Shown: positions 22,700 through 35,622 of the stretch, piece after piece
Position numbering within the stretch: the first letter of the stretch is position 1
Layout: each line of letters opens with the position of its first letter
Assembly (NCBI GenBank): GCA_039707465.1
Contig: CM077648.1
Coordinates: forward strand, 26,477,119-26,541,118
Source of the DNA: Rhabdophis nuchalis
Lineage: Eukaryota > Chordata > Lepidosauria > Squamata > Natricidae
Reading direction: 5' to 3'
DNA length: 64,000 nt
Program-made: the position numbers and the translations under genes
The notes under the pieces: generated by a model
Databases searched by the model: none
What the model saw: only the letters and a program-made list of their open reading frames with translations
What the model was told of the DNA's origin: nothing

Positions 22700-23960
22700 G
22701 GTGTGTCGAATTTTCCTTTCAGAATCAAACTCAATTCCCAATTATCAGATAGCAAAGCACATTGAACAGTTTTCGCAACTGCTGCTCATTTTGTCTTCCG
22801 GGTAAGGACTAATGGCAGGTTATATGCCCTGTGAGCAGCTCTGCATGTGGGGACACTCCTGCAGTGGAATCATTGGTGTAGCTGCAGAGGAGAGGAGTTA
22901 CCCATCTTTTTGCTAGAAAGAGACCGGAATTAAAGAGGCTGCATGATTCTGATCTGGATGGGAAGGAAAGGGAAGAGGTTCAGAGTAACTTGAATCTTTC
23001 AGATATATCTAGTAGCTTAGAAAGTGATAGCTTTAATTTGGAAATATATTTTTCAGTGTAAGCAAATAAAGAATTGGACTCTACAGGAGTTGAGTCTCTT
23101 GTGGTTTGATCATGAGTTGATCAGCTTGGGAGCCAAAAGATCATTAACTGCTATGCAGCCTTAATGGACATTTAATGGACAAAAACTTCACTTTCTTAAA
23201 CACTTTAGGATTTAATTACTTTATAACTTTAAAGAGATATTTTAAATGGCATTGATGATCAAAGACTTTCGGTGAGTACATTTTTTAAAATTTAAGATGG
23301 GAGGGGAAAGGACCATTTTAAAGGTTTTTAATTTAAAAGCAAAGGGCTTAACAAGATTGCGATTCAAGAAATGTATACAGGGGACAGTGATTTTTTTTTA
23401 AACAACAACTAGAAAGGGCCTTTGACAATAGCCATAGTAAATAGACTACCAAATCAGACCTTTGTGGGAATGCTGATTTTCTACTATTAAGAATAGTAAA
23501 TAATTGCTGAATTTTACAAAACAAGGAAAGGATATGAGCTAAACTATTGGACTAAAGAGTTAAATATATAGAAAAGGTTTTTTTTTTTTTTTAAACCAGA
23601 AAGACAAAGAGAGAAACCTGCCTTTTACTTTTTCAAAAATAATTGACATACTTTCATCTCATAATGGTGGTCACAAGAAAAGCTGCTAAATTAGGAGAAG
23701 GGTATCCAGTGGCTCACTAAAACAACTTACAGATAAGGACATTTCACCAGATTATTGCAGAAAATGATTAAAGAATTTTACAAAAAGATGTCTGCAATGG
23801 TTAAAAAGGAAATGGAAGAAAGATTGGCAAGAATAATATATATTATATATTATAAGAAGTTAAGAAAATTGAAGAATCTATACGACAACTGACTGTAGAC
23901 TTAAAACAGTGTTTTTCTTCCATAACTGCTGCGGTAAAATTTTATTGACATAAAATGTAA
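22700..23960 (+). mobile_element. Possible decayed L1 5' region and ORF1 start
   Basis: After an internal T run (about 23579-23592), 23664 onward reads as MVVTRKAAKLGEG with a stop a few codons later. Further on are broken frames rich in Lys and aromatic residues such as LKNFTKRCLQWLKRKW, reminiscent of the N-terminus and coiled coil of L1 ORF1. Upstream sequence could be an L1 5' UTR. There is no clear end or target duplication, so this is a weak call. Confidence 0.3.
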
Positions 23961-24222
23961 TGTTTCTTTACTGATTAGAAAAACTGGACACCAGTTACCT
24001 ATTTCTCTTTTTGAAGGTTAATTGAAAGTACTGCAATCCAAGGTATCCGACTTCAAACCATGTTATCAAATTCTTGGGTTAAGTATTTAATGGCATTTAT
24101 ACTTGATCAAGCCTAACAAGGGAAGGAATTTGTTCCATGGTGTACTATGAAACCAGATGCAAATTTGCAGGCATGTTTAGTTTGACTATGTCATGTACAT
24201 CAGTATAATAACCCCACCCAAC

Positions 24223-24432
24223 CAGAGGTGAGTTGCTGCCACTTTTACTACCAGTAATTTTACTACCAGTAACTACCACACATATGCAGAACAATTTACA
24301 GTGAACTGCGCACGCGCAGGCACTAAAATCCAACATGGCAGCGACATCCGCTGCAGCGAGGGAACTGGATCACTGTGACCCAGGCCTGAATTCCTCTTCC
24401 GGTTCAGCCGAACCGGCATCAACCCACCTCTG
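24223..24432. mobile_element. hAT-type MITE, 210 bp
   Basis: Ends CAGAGGTGAGTTGCTGCC and GGCATCAACCCACCTCTG are inverted; exact CACCCAAC duplications flank it (24215-24222, 24433-24440). A related element with the CAGGGGTGGGATT form lies at 60879. Confidence 0.85.
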
Positions 24433-24440
24433 CACCCAAC

Positions 24441-25640
24441 TGCCAAATACTCTACCAGATTTCTATCCCAAATCTGTTCATAAAATGGGTCTATTTTGCT
24501 GCTGCTTCTGGTAGAATAGATTGCATGGATCAAACCCTTAGTAGGTTTCTGTCTAAGATAATGTTCATTTTTTTCCTTATAGTAAAACATCCATATGGCA
24601 ATTACAGGTAGAAATACCAAAAGTTATTGTTGGTTAAGCATCTTTAAAATGTCTTATTTAATGAGTTAACATTAGTTTAACTGCAAGTGAGCCTTTTAAA
24701 GTAATTTGTAAGAAGCTTCTATTATGGTTCATGTCTGTTCCTGATTCTTGTAATATTAGAATAGGGGTCATAACAAAATCTGTTTAGGGCATCTGGTACA
24801 TTATGCTTATGTATTAAAAATAATCTTAATGCTTATTGGGATGTTATTGCATTGATTCAGAAACTGGTTTAAAACAGAGTGAAATTATACTTGCATATTC
24901 CAACCAACCTTCTATGATCCTAGCCATCCAGAACCAATTAATAAAGTGGGATTGGATGCTGATATATTAACCCGGTCTTTATGTTTGTGGATTATGGATT
25001 GTGTCTTGACATGCTAGTTAATGTTTTCTGTCCTGCGTCCCTTCACTGTTGAAGACATGCGCAGGCTGTGTTGGGGATGAGTCTGTATTGTTTGTATCTC
25101 AAACTGAAGTGCAAATGCTTTAAAATGTAGTCTTCAATTTTTCTGGAAATCCGTTCATACTCCCACACCCTTCAAAGGCTGTTCATCCCAATTTGTATTC
25201 TAGTGTTATGCTATGGCCTGGGCTTATTATGCAAGTAATTAGGTACATTTCAGTGCGTCTGTGAAATCCATATGTGCCCAAGAAAGGAAATTATAATTTG
25301 GTATCTGAACAGAACTCCCTTTTTTCTACAGTAGCTCCTTTAATAGTGCCAAGCTTTCAAAAGGAAAAATCATTGAATGTAACCATTGAAATGCTAATTA
25401 AAAAGTACATCAGGACAATGTTACATTAAGAATCTCTATAAGCAGTTGCATTAACAAACAATAGGAAGGAAGGACATAGGAAAATGTGAACTAAGTTCTT
25501 TTCTTGCTATTTAAATGTCCACTAGACAATTTGTGGCTCTTTGGGTCAATCTTTCATTGGTATTTCCTTACTAGATTCGTCAATGCCTTTAACAATGACT
25601 GAGTTTTTAATATGCTGCCTTCACTGGAAAACCTGTGATT
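24441..25640. other. MCUB intron 1, nothing recognised
   Basis: No exon or recognised repeat seen. Confidence 0.45.
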
Positions 25641-25649
25641 ATTTAGGGA

Positions 25650-25858
25650 CGCTATCTGTTAAAAAGGTAAATCACATGTCCCCGGGGCACTGCAAGCATA
25701 AATATGAATTAGTTGCCAAGCATCTGGATTTTGATCACATGACCCCATATGGGAATGCTGCAACAGTCATAAGTGTGAAAAATGGTCATGAGCCAATTTT
25801 TTTCAATGCTGACTTTGAACAGTTACTACATGAACTGTTGTAAGTCCAGAACTATTTG
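25650..25858. mobile_element. TA-flanked TIR element (family A), right-half copy
   Basis: Shares GTTGCCAAGCATCTGGATTT, TGATCACATGACCCC, GGGAATGCTGCAAC and a GAACTGTTGTAAGTCC end with the copy at 12357; the left end is missing or too decayed to see. Confidence 0.65.
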
Positions 25859-27159
25859 TATTTTGAGGTTTTGCTTTGCAGTTCATGAGGCTTCAAAGTG
25901 GGGAGAGGAGAAACTAGGAAAAATTACTCCTACCAGCATGCCAGTTGACATTTTATTTTCCTAATGCTGTTTAGCTTCCTACTCCTGGATAATAATGCGT
26001 TTGGAAAATAAAGCCTGGTATTTCCCTTCAGGTGGCATCTTCTCACAGCTTGGTGTATAGTAGTGTATAGTTTTTTCTGTGTCTCAAAAGTGTCTAATGT
26101 ACATATAATTGTACAGTATTATGATCACATCTCAGGATATTGCTGGGTATTTTGCACAATCCTTTATGTGACTACTATTTGTTAAGCCCATTATTGTATG
26201 CCTATATAGTTATCTTATTAATGTGCTGTTACCCCACTGAGTTCATTTTCTAATAGATTTTATTTTTTTAGTAAATAGAAAGGCATTATATCTAATCAAG
26301 GTATGAAATCAACTATATGCTTCATTGTCCAATCTCCTTTAAAAACAACATTTTAATTACTTGGAAGTGGTCAGATTGTCTTAACATATTTTCACAGGTG
26401 ACAGATCTTGTTACTCATAATTACCCAGTCACAAAGTAGTGTGACTTAATGTGCAACGTTTCTTGGTTTGATAGATCTGTCAATGAACAATTCATTTTCC
26501 CTAATGTGTTTCTGGTAAAAGTGACATTTGAACCATTTTCATCTGCAGTGGAGTGAAAGGATGGGTTAAGCGGGGGATAAAAATAGATATTTGTCATCCG
26601 GTTTCACAATTGTAGTGACTTCAGGTTTGCCCTGTTCTTTTCACAAAAAGTAATGCAGGCTTTCACTTCTATCAGTAATGCATATATTATACTTTTCATC
26701 TGATTCATATACATGTTGAGCATGTTAAATGCCAGATGTTGGTATATAAAAAACATCTTAAAGCAAATTAAACACATTTGTGTGTTAACATACAGAATTA
26801 TCCCCATTTTTCCAGGATATTTCAGCATTTGAAGAAAGCTATCAGATCATCTTATTTCAGTTACAAGAGATTTGCCTCCTTCAGCACTTCTAACAACAAA
26901 ATTTATCCATCTTTTGCTCTTTTTTTCTCTTCAGCATAATGGAATTGAAAGTGGCATGCTGCCATCACCGTGTTTGGCTGGAAGAGAGGAATGCTGCTAC
27001 TTTCAAATGAAAAATATTTGCTTATTTGTAACTCTAATTATATAACATTATAACCATCTCAGCTTTTCTTGGAATTAACTGCAGAAGCCCACCATTTGAA
27101 AATAATTTAAAAAAGCAAAATGATATAAAAATAAAAATCATGTGTTTGTTGCCAGCCAA
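25859..27159. other. MCUB intron 1, nothing recognised
   Basis: AT-rich; no gene or repeat ends seen. The reverse-strand frame at 26604-26828 has no family resemblance. Confidence 0.45.
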
Positions 27160-27412
27160 ATAATATTTATTTTATTGCTAGATTTTACTCGTACCTTTAT
27201 TACTTTATAAGTAACTCAAGACAGTGAATATGCTGATACTTCTTTCTCCTATTTTCCTCACAACAGCCCTATGGAGTAGGTTGGGCTGAGACAGAATGGC
27301 TGATCCAAAGTCATCCAGTTGGCTTTCATGCCTTAGGCAGGACTAGAACTCATTGTCTTCTCATTTCTAAGTCAGCACTTGAACCACTAGACAAAACCGA
27401 CTCTCTTGTTAT
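27160..27412 (-). mobile_element. tRNA-derived SINE with LINE-like tail
   Basis: On the minus strand the head carries an A-box-like TCTAGTGGTTCAAGTGCTG and a B-box-like TGAGTTCTAGTCCT, followed by CATCCAGTTGG-type core text in reverse and a tail with CTTGAGTTACTTATAAAG. This layout fits tRNA-headed SINEs with a CR1/L2-like 3' end in squamates. Confidence 0.65.
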
Positions 27413-27537
27413 TCAGTAGCAATAATAAATATTCCTGTTGAAAGTTCTAGCTAATAACAATCTGGGATGGGCATTTTTCACTCTGAAAATATTTTATTGT
27501 TTCCCAAATATTTATGTTGCCATAAAATATCTTTTTA

Positions 27538-28127
27538 TAGGTAGTCCTTAACTTCCAACCACAGTTGGGGCTGGAAGTCAGGTTCTAAGTCTTTGCAACC
27601 ATAACTTAAGACGCTCACATGACTAGGTACTTTTGAGGGGTGGGGAGAATTTTTGGGGTGGTTGTTAGATGAATAACTGTGGTGGTTGGGCAAATCCACA
27701 GTCATTAAGCAGATGTGAAGTCATGAAGTGAACCGATTATTCCAAAAGGGCATTTTTTTGCTGGAAACTGGCATAAATCACAAATTGCAGTTATGACCAT
27801 GGCACGTTGCAACTTGTCATAAAGGTGAGCCGGTTTTCAAGCACATGAAATGCAGTCATGTGATTGGGGGAAGAGAAACATTTTACAATGCCTAGAAGTG
27901 CTTTACAGCAGGGGTCTCCAACCTTTGCAACTTTTAAGTCTGAAGGACTTCAGCTCCCAGAATTCTCCAGCCAGCAAAGCTGGCTAGAGAATTCTGGGAG
28001 CTGAAGTCCTTCAGACTTAAAGTTGCAAAGGTTGGAGACCCCTGCTTTTCAGGACATAAAGCATCCATTCCAAGTCCGTTATAATGTGGAATGTTTGTTG
28101 AACAACCAGTAAGTTGAAGACCACCTG
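27538..28127. mobile_element. TA-flanked TIR element (family A variant), copy with insertion
   Basis: Ends GGTAGTCCTTAACTTCCAAC and AAGTTGAAGACCACCTG are inverted, with TA to the right. The interior differs from the 12357 copy (GCTGGAAGTCAGG, CATGACTAGG) and resembles the 34999 copy, so at least two subfamilies exist. It is interrupted by the palindrome at 27909-28044. Confidence 0.68.
27909..28044. mobile_element. 136-bp near-perfect palindrome (hAT foldback)
   Basis: Starts CAGGGGTCTCCAACCTTTGC and ends GCAAAGGTTGGAGACCCCTG; the two arms (about 68 nt) match over their length with a one-base indel around a short CCAGCAAAGCTGG centre. Flanks CTTTACAG (27901) and CTTTTCAG (28045) agree at 7 of 8. 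As RNA or single-stranded DNA it would form one long hairpin. Confidence 0.88.
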
Positions 28128-28328
28128 TAATGTATTTAGATGGTATCTTTCTGGCTGTGTAAAGTTATCATTCGGAGACTGAGTACGGTATTAATATATA
28201 TGAATTATAAAATGTCAGAGAATTATTTTGTTCAATAGTATTTAAAATTCATCATATATAGAAAAGAACCAATGTGAAGCATTAGTTGGCAGATTCTGCA
28301 ATCTCCTTATTTTCCTTTAATGCTATAT

Positions 28329-28515
28329 GGCGGGTCCCACACCCCTGGTCCGCAGACTGGTACCAGTCCATGGCAGGCCAGCAACCAGTCCATTCAAACA
28401 AGGGAATCCCCATCCACAAGATGCAGGCAGCACCCGAAACCACGTCCCCTTCTGTTCATGGAAAAGCCTTTTTCCATGGAACCGGTCCCTGGTTCCCCAA
28501 AGGTTGGGAGCAGCT
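28329..28515. mobile_element. hAT-like element (GGTCCGCAGACTGGTACC type)
   Basis: GCGGGTCCCACACCCCTGG at the left and CCCCAAAGGTTGGGAGCAGC at the right are approximate inverted ends; CTGGTCCGCAGACTGGTACC matches the element at 56215. No clear duplication. Confidence 0.6.
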
Positions 28516-28649
28516 ACTGTATGGCATATTTGGTGAAAACAGTGTGGAAAGCTGCCTTATGATTTAACGGATCAGGAAACAGAATTCATTAATATTTATT
28601 GTTTCCAAGAAAGAATAACAGTTCTTAATTTTTCTCAGCATAATGATAT

Positions 28650-29095
28650 AATGATGCATCCAAGATGGCGGCGCGCTTAGGCGCAGCGGCTTTAAGCTCC
28701 TGGTGTCACAGCAGACTTTTCCATCAAAACTCGCTCTGAACCTACTGTAAAAGAAAAAAGAAAAAAAAAGAGACGTGCTTTTTCCTCTTCCACCAACTCC
28801 TGGGATGCCAAACAGATTTGAAGAAATGGATAACAGAAGACAGGGTGCAGTTGATCCTTTTCAACTGTCATTTGTCAGCCATTTTGTTTCAACAGTCATT
28901 TGTCGGCCTTTTCGTTTGCCTGGAGAGATTCCTGTTGTGGCTGTCACTGCTGTCTGTATCCCACCTGGTGCAAGTGTTGGCACGGTGCTCAAACCAATTT
29001 CATTGTAATTTTATTACAGTATTATTACAATGACAGTAAAGATTATTATTTTTATTATTATTTTTATTTTTATTATTTTTATTATGTGCTGCTAC
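28650..29095 (+). repeat. Unclassified retroelement-like unit
   Basis: Begins CATCCAAGATGGCGGCGCGC, as in many retroelement promoters, then a GC-rich leader, an A-rich stretch and a frame MPNRFEEMDNRRQGAVDPFQ of 68 codons starting at 28805. It ends AATGACAGTAAAG followed by an ATT/TTTA repeat tail. A 5' GATGGCGGC start and a 3' simple-repeat tail suggest a retroposed, non-autonomous unit. The encoded peptide matches nothing I recognise, and no target duplication was identified. Confidence 0.45.
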
Positions 29096-30865
29096 GGGAC
29101 TGTTGTATTTTTCATAAGACACTTATATGCTATAAATGTAACCTTCCAATAACTGACTTGGAGTAGCTGCATTACGGAGTATTTTGAGGCTACCTCAAGC
29201 TTCAGTTCTATGCAAAAGTGGAACAATGCAAGTACAGTATTAAAATGGAGATGGATTTGCTGCAGTGCCCTAATTCTGTGGCATAATGAAAAATCTATCT
29301 AGGTTTTTCGTTTGACTGGGTCAGCCTAGACAGCTGTCCCAGATTTGGATTTGATTGAGAAAAGAGGCTATGGAATAAGCTGACCTATGAATGTAGCATC
29401 TGTTTCTGGCTCATTAAAGCAGTTGTGCTTTTTCCCAAGACTCGGTGACTTTAATAGAAGCTTCACTGTAGCAGCCATGCAACTCTGATACTGCTACAGC
29501 TGCTTTAATAGATTGTAGACAGGTTCTGTATCTTCCACATTGTATCTAAAGCATGACAGAATTCAAATAAACAAGGATTGGAAATATTCTCTTTAGATGC
29601 ACATTGATTTTAGATTGGTCTATCAATGGTCCATTTAATTTGGAAGTCCATTAAAGACCAACATACTATCAAAATGCAAAAGGATATTCTTAGGCACATG
29701 GTATGAGTTTGATCTTAACTCAGTTTAATTTGGTTTCAGTTTATTTTTATACTCAATTGAATATGCTGGGCATATTTTTTGAGACAGCAAATGGTTTGGA
29801 AGGAATCTTTCCCTTATATCATCTGTTTTAAATTAATAAATACCAGAAACATTTCTGGAGTTGTTTTCTTTGGTGGTATTATGGCTCTGGAATATTGAAG
29901 CCTATTGTTATTGTTCTATTAGAATTTACTTAACGTTTTCCTTTGGTGGGATTTTATTGTGTAATATTTCCTCATTTTTATTGCTTAAGAGTTTTATATA
30001 TATAAGTTTTAGAGTAGCTGGGATTTGTATTGATTTGTTTCTTTTTCACTCTTCAAAGCATACAGCAAAGTGCACCACATAAATGATTGTTTCATAACAT
30101 AATGATCCGTAATTTTTGAAATACTTCTATTAACAGCCTCCTTACTTTTCTGATGGGTTCTTACAAAGGCAGACTGGCGACTTCATCAAAATTAAGGAAG
30201 TAATTGTCTTCTTTAATACTCCTAAATTGAGGCAGATAATGTAGGAGTGTGACATGGAGAAAGTAGTACTTATCTGCATGTTGAAATGTTTCAAGTACAG
30301 GTTCTCAGGTTTTTACTATTATTTTCTGACTGCTAACTCAGTCACAGCTAACAACTAAATAGCTTTTAAATGTGCTTGGTTGGGCAAAGAGACCAAGGCA
30401 CGTCCAATAGTAAAATGTAATCCTTTCTAAATTTGATAAAGGTATCATGTAAAGAGAATAGCTATTGTCTATACAGAATCAAGGCTTGTTTCGTCTTTGG
30501 TAATATCAGATATTTCGTACATATTCCTACTGCATTCCAGGAATGGAATGACCTGGAGGAGAGATTTTAAAGAGAAAGGAGCAACTAAGAGGGATCAATG
30601 GAAAACTATGTAAATGATTTTATCATAACAATATAGATTTGGTACTTTAACAATACCTGACCTAGTCCTATATAAAGTTAGCTTTTTGCACAAAATGTAT
30701 TGATAATTCACTTTTAATATATTGAAGCATTATTACTCAATTTTATTTTTCAAAAATTATAAGCCATAGCCATAATCCCCACTGCAGATTGATAATGGAG
30801 AAAAATTCCCTCTTCTCAGAACTAAACATAGGCAAAGAAAGAACAAAGGTAAATTCATGGTAATA
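29096..30865. other. MCUB intron 1, nothing recognised
   Basis: AT-rich single-copy-looking DNA. Confidence 0.45.
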
Positions 30866-31062
30866 TCCTGTTTCCCTGAAAATAAGACCTCCCTGGATAA
30901 TAAGCCCAATTGGGCTTTTGAGTGAATGCGCTAAAATAAGCCCTCCCCTGAAAATTAGCCTCCCTGAAAATATTGCAGCACAGCAGAAGCTATGAGGTGA
31001 CCATGCTCACCACCTTCTGCACCTCAAAAATAATAAGGCCAAGTGCTTATTTCAGGGGTCTA
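30866..31062. repeat. Dispersed repeat (CCCTGAAAATAAGACC type)
   Basis: Opens TGTTTCCCTGAAAATAAGAC with repeated AATAAGCCC/AATTAGCC words and closes GTGCTTATTTCAGGG, a partial inversion of the start. It looks like a short TIR element; the ends are too decayed to assign flanks. Confidence 0.5.
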
Positions 31063-32170
31063 ACATGGTAAAGCATCTCAATAGATATTATACATTTTTA
31101 TCAGAAGGGAAGGACATTTCAGACAAAACTTATGACATACTAGCACAGAGGATTAGGAAGGTATGTCCAATGAAGCAATATTACAAATACAAAACTCATG
31201 ACTTGAAAATAGTTTTCAGTATCATTGAAAAGTTTGCAGCATAATTATTCGATATATAGATGCTCACTATGAAGAATGAGCAGTGGTAAATCTAAGGAAG
31301 GTGATGTTCAGTTAGTAATAACAGATCTGTGTTGTGTTGAATTATTGCCTTATGGTATCTCTTAACTGTACATTACCAAGAATGGTAAAATGTAATATAT
31401 CATTTCAGATGTCACTTCAGATATTTTCAAAGTAGTGCAAAAAGTCTGCAAACATTGCACAATGTGTATGTCCGTTGAAAATACTGGTGTCTCATGCAGT
31501 GGTTTACAGTCCAGTTAGTCATAATATTTTGCATTAGGTCATGTGGTATTTAGTCATGCGTTGAATAATCTTCCTTTTTCCCCTGTGGAGCTTGTAAGAA
31601 GAACTGAAAACTAAGACAGGAATATGTTTATGGCCAGGAGCTAGGAATGCCTTGCTCTGGTTCATGTTTCAGAAAATCTTGCTTTTCTGTTAAGTCAAGC
31701 AGTAAAAATGTTCAGAATTGCAGGGAGAGAATTAAAATAGGGCCAGATTATAATCAGGCCTTGCTTATTGCGGATCTCCTGAGGAAACACTGAGCTGAAC
31801 ATGAAAATGGGACAATTGACTACAAGAATTAAATAATTCTGCAGTTAAATACAATAGTTGAGCTGCCTCCTTCCATAATTAGTAGTGAACAGATTTCTTA
31901 TAATAATTTCCAAAGCTCTTTGTTGGCCTGCAAAACAAAACCATTATCTTTTATGCGAGTTTAAGTTTGTTGTTTTGAAGAACATTTTTATTTGCTGTAG
32001 AAGCATTTGCTTTTTATTGGTTGTGCATATAAATATCTTATAAATAAAGGGTTTCATGGAATTATTTGTGATTAGAAATTTCAAAGGGGTTGGCTTTTTC
32101 ATTTGACTGAAATCAAGATAACCAGGTGATGTGATTTCTTTATTGTATCAAATATACTGCTAATATGCTC
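31063..32170. other. MCUB intron 1, nothing recognised
   Basis: No exon or repeat seen. Confidence 0.45.
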
Positions 32171-32402
32171 ATTAGCAATACCACTTAGACTTATATACCA
32201 CTTGATCGCGCTTTAGAGCCCTCTCAGTGATTTACAGAGTCAGCATATTGCCTCCAACAATCTGGGTCCTCATTTTACCGACCTCAGAAGGATGGAAGGC
32301 TGAGGCAACCTTGAGCCTGATGAGATTTGAACTACCAAACTGCTGGCAGCCGGTGATCAGCAGAAGTAGCTTGCACTCTTACCACTGCGCCACCGGGGCT
32401 CA
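32171..32402 (-). mobile_element. Squamate-type tRNA-derived SINE
   Basis: The minus strand begins GAGCCCCGGTGGCGCAGTGG with A-box TGGCGCAGTGGTAAGAGTG and B-box GGTAGTTCAAATCTC, then a body with GCCTTCCATCCTTCTGAGG, and ends TATATAAGTCTAAGTGG plus a short repeat. This matches the tRNA-headed SINEs with a Bov-B-like 3' end of lizards and snakes. A second copy is at 57928. Confidence 0.8.
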
Positions 32403-32405
32403 TTC

Positions 32406-34998
32406 TGCATTTCTCACACATACCTTTGCTCTCTCCCCAACCCAGCAACAGCGACTTACCTAAACAGAAAAATAGAATGATCATAGGCAAAAAAGCAGTG
32501 GGAACAGGAGTGACTTTCAACTTCCTACTGGCTTCCGCACTAAATTTCCCTATGGGAAATTGGCAGGGAGTGTTGTGAAAATCACTTGACCATGGCTGAT
32601 TGCTGAAGTAGTCACAACATTTCCTAGTGTCAATCTCATGGGTTCCTTATTTAGAACACATTCTATACATTAGTCCATTTGAGATACCTTGGTTCAAAAA
32701 TTGTTATCCTATGATGCACCATTTTGCCCAACTAAAGTATAGGAGAATTTTAGCAGCATATAGATGGGAGTTTTTGGAATCTGCCATCAAGAATTGCTGT
32801 AGGGAGGGCATTAAAGCATGCCCAGATTTATTGTTCCCTGGAATTTAAGGACCGTTATGTGATTATAGCTATATTATTGGCATAAATAAAGAGGGTTCCT
32901 TTTTTGATAAATACCTCCACTTGTACTTCTCTAAGAATAAGTTAGTCAAGCAATTGTTTATGTTGGATGAAATAAATATCATAAATATTATTTAAAATTG
33001 TTTCCTCTAAGTTAGTATCAAGTTTTTTGCAACTTTCTGGTTGGGCTGGACTTGGATCCTTATTTCTGCTTCATAGCTACATCCAGCCATCCAAAATTAC
33101 TTGTTTCTGAATTCTTTCTAGTAAAAGTGAGCTTGAGAAATACATCAAGAGCCAGCAATTCCCAATGCAGAGATGGAGCTAAATAATCAACAGGCACTCA
33201 ACTTAGAGTCATGAAATATACAGCAAAATATCTGTTGAAACATAATAGGGAGACAAGAGGATTGAGGTAGAAGTTTCATCCTCTGTCTGAAAAAGGACAA
33301 TAATTGTTTTATAGATCTTTATCCACATGAGCTGTGCCATGTATTTGAGAGATTATATAGTAGGCATAAACTTAGAAATCATGTTGAATGCGGGCAAATC
33401 TAAGATTTTTTGTTAAGATTTTGCCATCAGAGCCTAACAGGAGAAATGCACATGTTTGTTTTAGGTGGTATGTCCCATATAAATCCACTGCTTGATTAGG
33501 ATTTTTTTAAAATAAAAAAGTATTAAAGAAAGAACGGAATTATGACCTTAATACCAAGCAGGGCAATCAATACTTGTGACATCACCACCTCTATTTAAAT
33601 TCCTTTTTTTAGAATTTGAAGGGATTTTTTTGGCTAATGGGACATCTGAATGGATCCCAGCATAACCTTTAAACAAAAAAAGTAAAATAAAACTCTCTTA
33701 AGTATTCTTAAGTGAAAAAGCTGAATTGACTTTAACTGCTGACTGGAAAGGACCAAATGCAAAGCCTTTCCAGCTTCATTGATAAATTTAACTCCATTGA
33801 TATGAATTAATAAAATCAGTGGGAGATAAATTCACATGCATTAACTAAAGTTATTATTGAATCATTCCAAAATGCAAAACTGGTGAAACTAAATAGAATG
33901 TCTTGGATTATTTTTCATATTTATTTATATTTTTATTATATTGAATCATACATTTTAACATTTGGCTAGCATCAATCATGCATCTGATTGAAGGAGGCAG
34001 GTACTAGTAATGATGGACAACTTTTTCCCCTAATGACTCTTGAGGAATAGATTCTGCCAAGCCCAGTCCTTCCAGGAAATGCCTGACTTCCTGGCAGCAT
34101 CCTCTTTCAGACGGTAAGGAAGACCTCAAATGGATTAGCTGTTCTTGATTTGATTTTATCAGTAGAGAGGACTTAACAGCAACCAGAAAGACTGGCAGAA
34201 AGTCTCAAAGCTAGAGTGGCTTTCAAGTTAAAACAGCATACAGTATCCAAACGTATCTCGTTTTTCAAAAAAGTATATTTTAATTATAAAATTTTAATCA
34301 GGACAGTAGTAAATGGGATCCCATGACAAGAATAACTCAAGATAGGTAGAAGTTCCTAAACAAAGAGGTACTATAATTGTAAACAGAGACAATAGTTGGA
34401 AAAATGGAGTGCAGCAGAAAAGCAAAAACTATTTGACTTATGCAAAACAGTTGCTGAAAATGAAAAAAACAGCACATTAAATAGAAAGAGGATGAGATAC
34501 AAAGGAAAAGTATAGACAGCAATATAGAATCGATATGAAGAAAACTAAAGCTTAGAATGAACTAATGATAGCAAATATGGAATAGACTGGCTTTGATTGC
34601 TAGGAACATTCTGGAATAATTCATAAAGAAATTATTCTGAAAACTGAAAAGAAAGTATATACTGAATGAGTTGAATTAGTCTTTGTACTGCCAAAACATT
34701 ATCAAACTGATAGATACAGATAGTTGTTTATAAGAAAAGTATGCAAACAAATATAATTTAGTGGTGGTAGTTGATTGCATCTGTGAGGTAGCTTGGCTGT
34801 GCTCTTAAAAAAAAACCACATGCTGGTAATTCTGAATTTTCAAGCCTAAATTATAATTATTTCATGTGAAACGATATTCCCGTCTGATCTTTTTATGGCT
34901 TTTAAATTCCACTTAATCAGATTTATGTACCTGGCATGGACTGGTAGCAGTTAAATTCAGATTCTTTCTTGTAACTTAAATATAGGAATCAATACAGA
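32406..34998. other. MCUB intron 1, nothing recognised
   Basis: Long AT-rich stretch; no exon or paired ends found. A 73-codon frame at 32627-32848 was examined and is listed as rejected. Confidence 0.45.
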
Positions 34999-35622
34999 TA
35001 TGCAGTCTATGCTCAACGACAGTAATTGTGACTGGAATTTCTGTTGCTAAGCAGTGCAGTCATAAAGTGAAATGACACTTGACCACATCGCTTAGTGGTG
35101 GCAGTCCCATTGATGCTGTTAAGCAAGAATTGTGACTTATTAAGCAAGGAACTCACATGACCTGTGAGGTCTTTTCAGCTTCCCACAAGCAAAGCACTGC
35201 CCTTTTCTGAGGGAGATGGGTGGTTTAGAGGTAGGAAATACTAAACAAACATAGTCAATTGCAAAACCAGCCGGAAGTTGTATAATTTTACAAGCGGGCT
35301 AGTGAGTGGATGTATAGCCTGTAGTGATTGCAAGTAGATATGGGAAGGGGCACTCTGGAGACAGATGTGGGGGTTCTGTGAGTGGGCACAGGGTGGCCAT
35401 TGATTTTGCTTGGGAGGAGGTGGCAAGGAAGGTTAGAAATGATGATTACATGACCATTGCAAATGTTGTAAGTGCAAGCTGGTTACCAAGTGCCTGAATT
35501 ATGATCATGTGACTGAAAAGGTTTCAACAGTTGGACCTTTGAGAACTAGTCATCTCCTCCTTCGGTGTCATCGTAACTTTGAACAATTACTGAAAGAGTG
35601 GTCCTTAAGAGAAGACTACCTG
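34999..35622. mobile_element. TA-flanked TIR element (family A variant)
   Basis: The left part has CAGTCTATGCTCAACGACAG, TTGCTAAGCAGTGCAGTC and GTTAAGCAAG; the right end is AGAGAAGACTACCTG followed by TA. At about 620 bp it is longer than the 12357 type and has a distinct centre. Confidence 0.6.

Noticed and set aside
25321..25370. FFSTVAPLIVP-like text as MCUB exon 2
   Set aside because: No donor after a PPD-like end, and a much better exon with matching phase was found at 49680.
32627..32848. 73-codon frame with a protein-like composition in MCUB intron 1
   Set aside because: No family recognised, no splice context, and it lies in AT-rich intron where such frames occur by chance.
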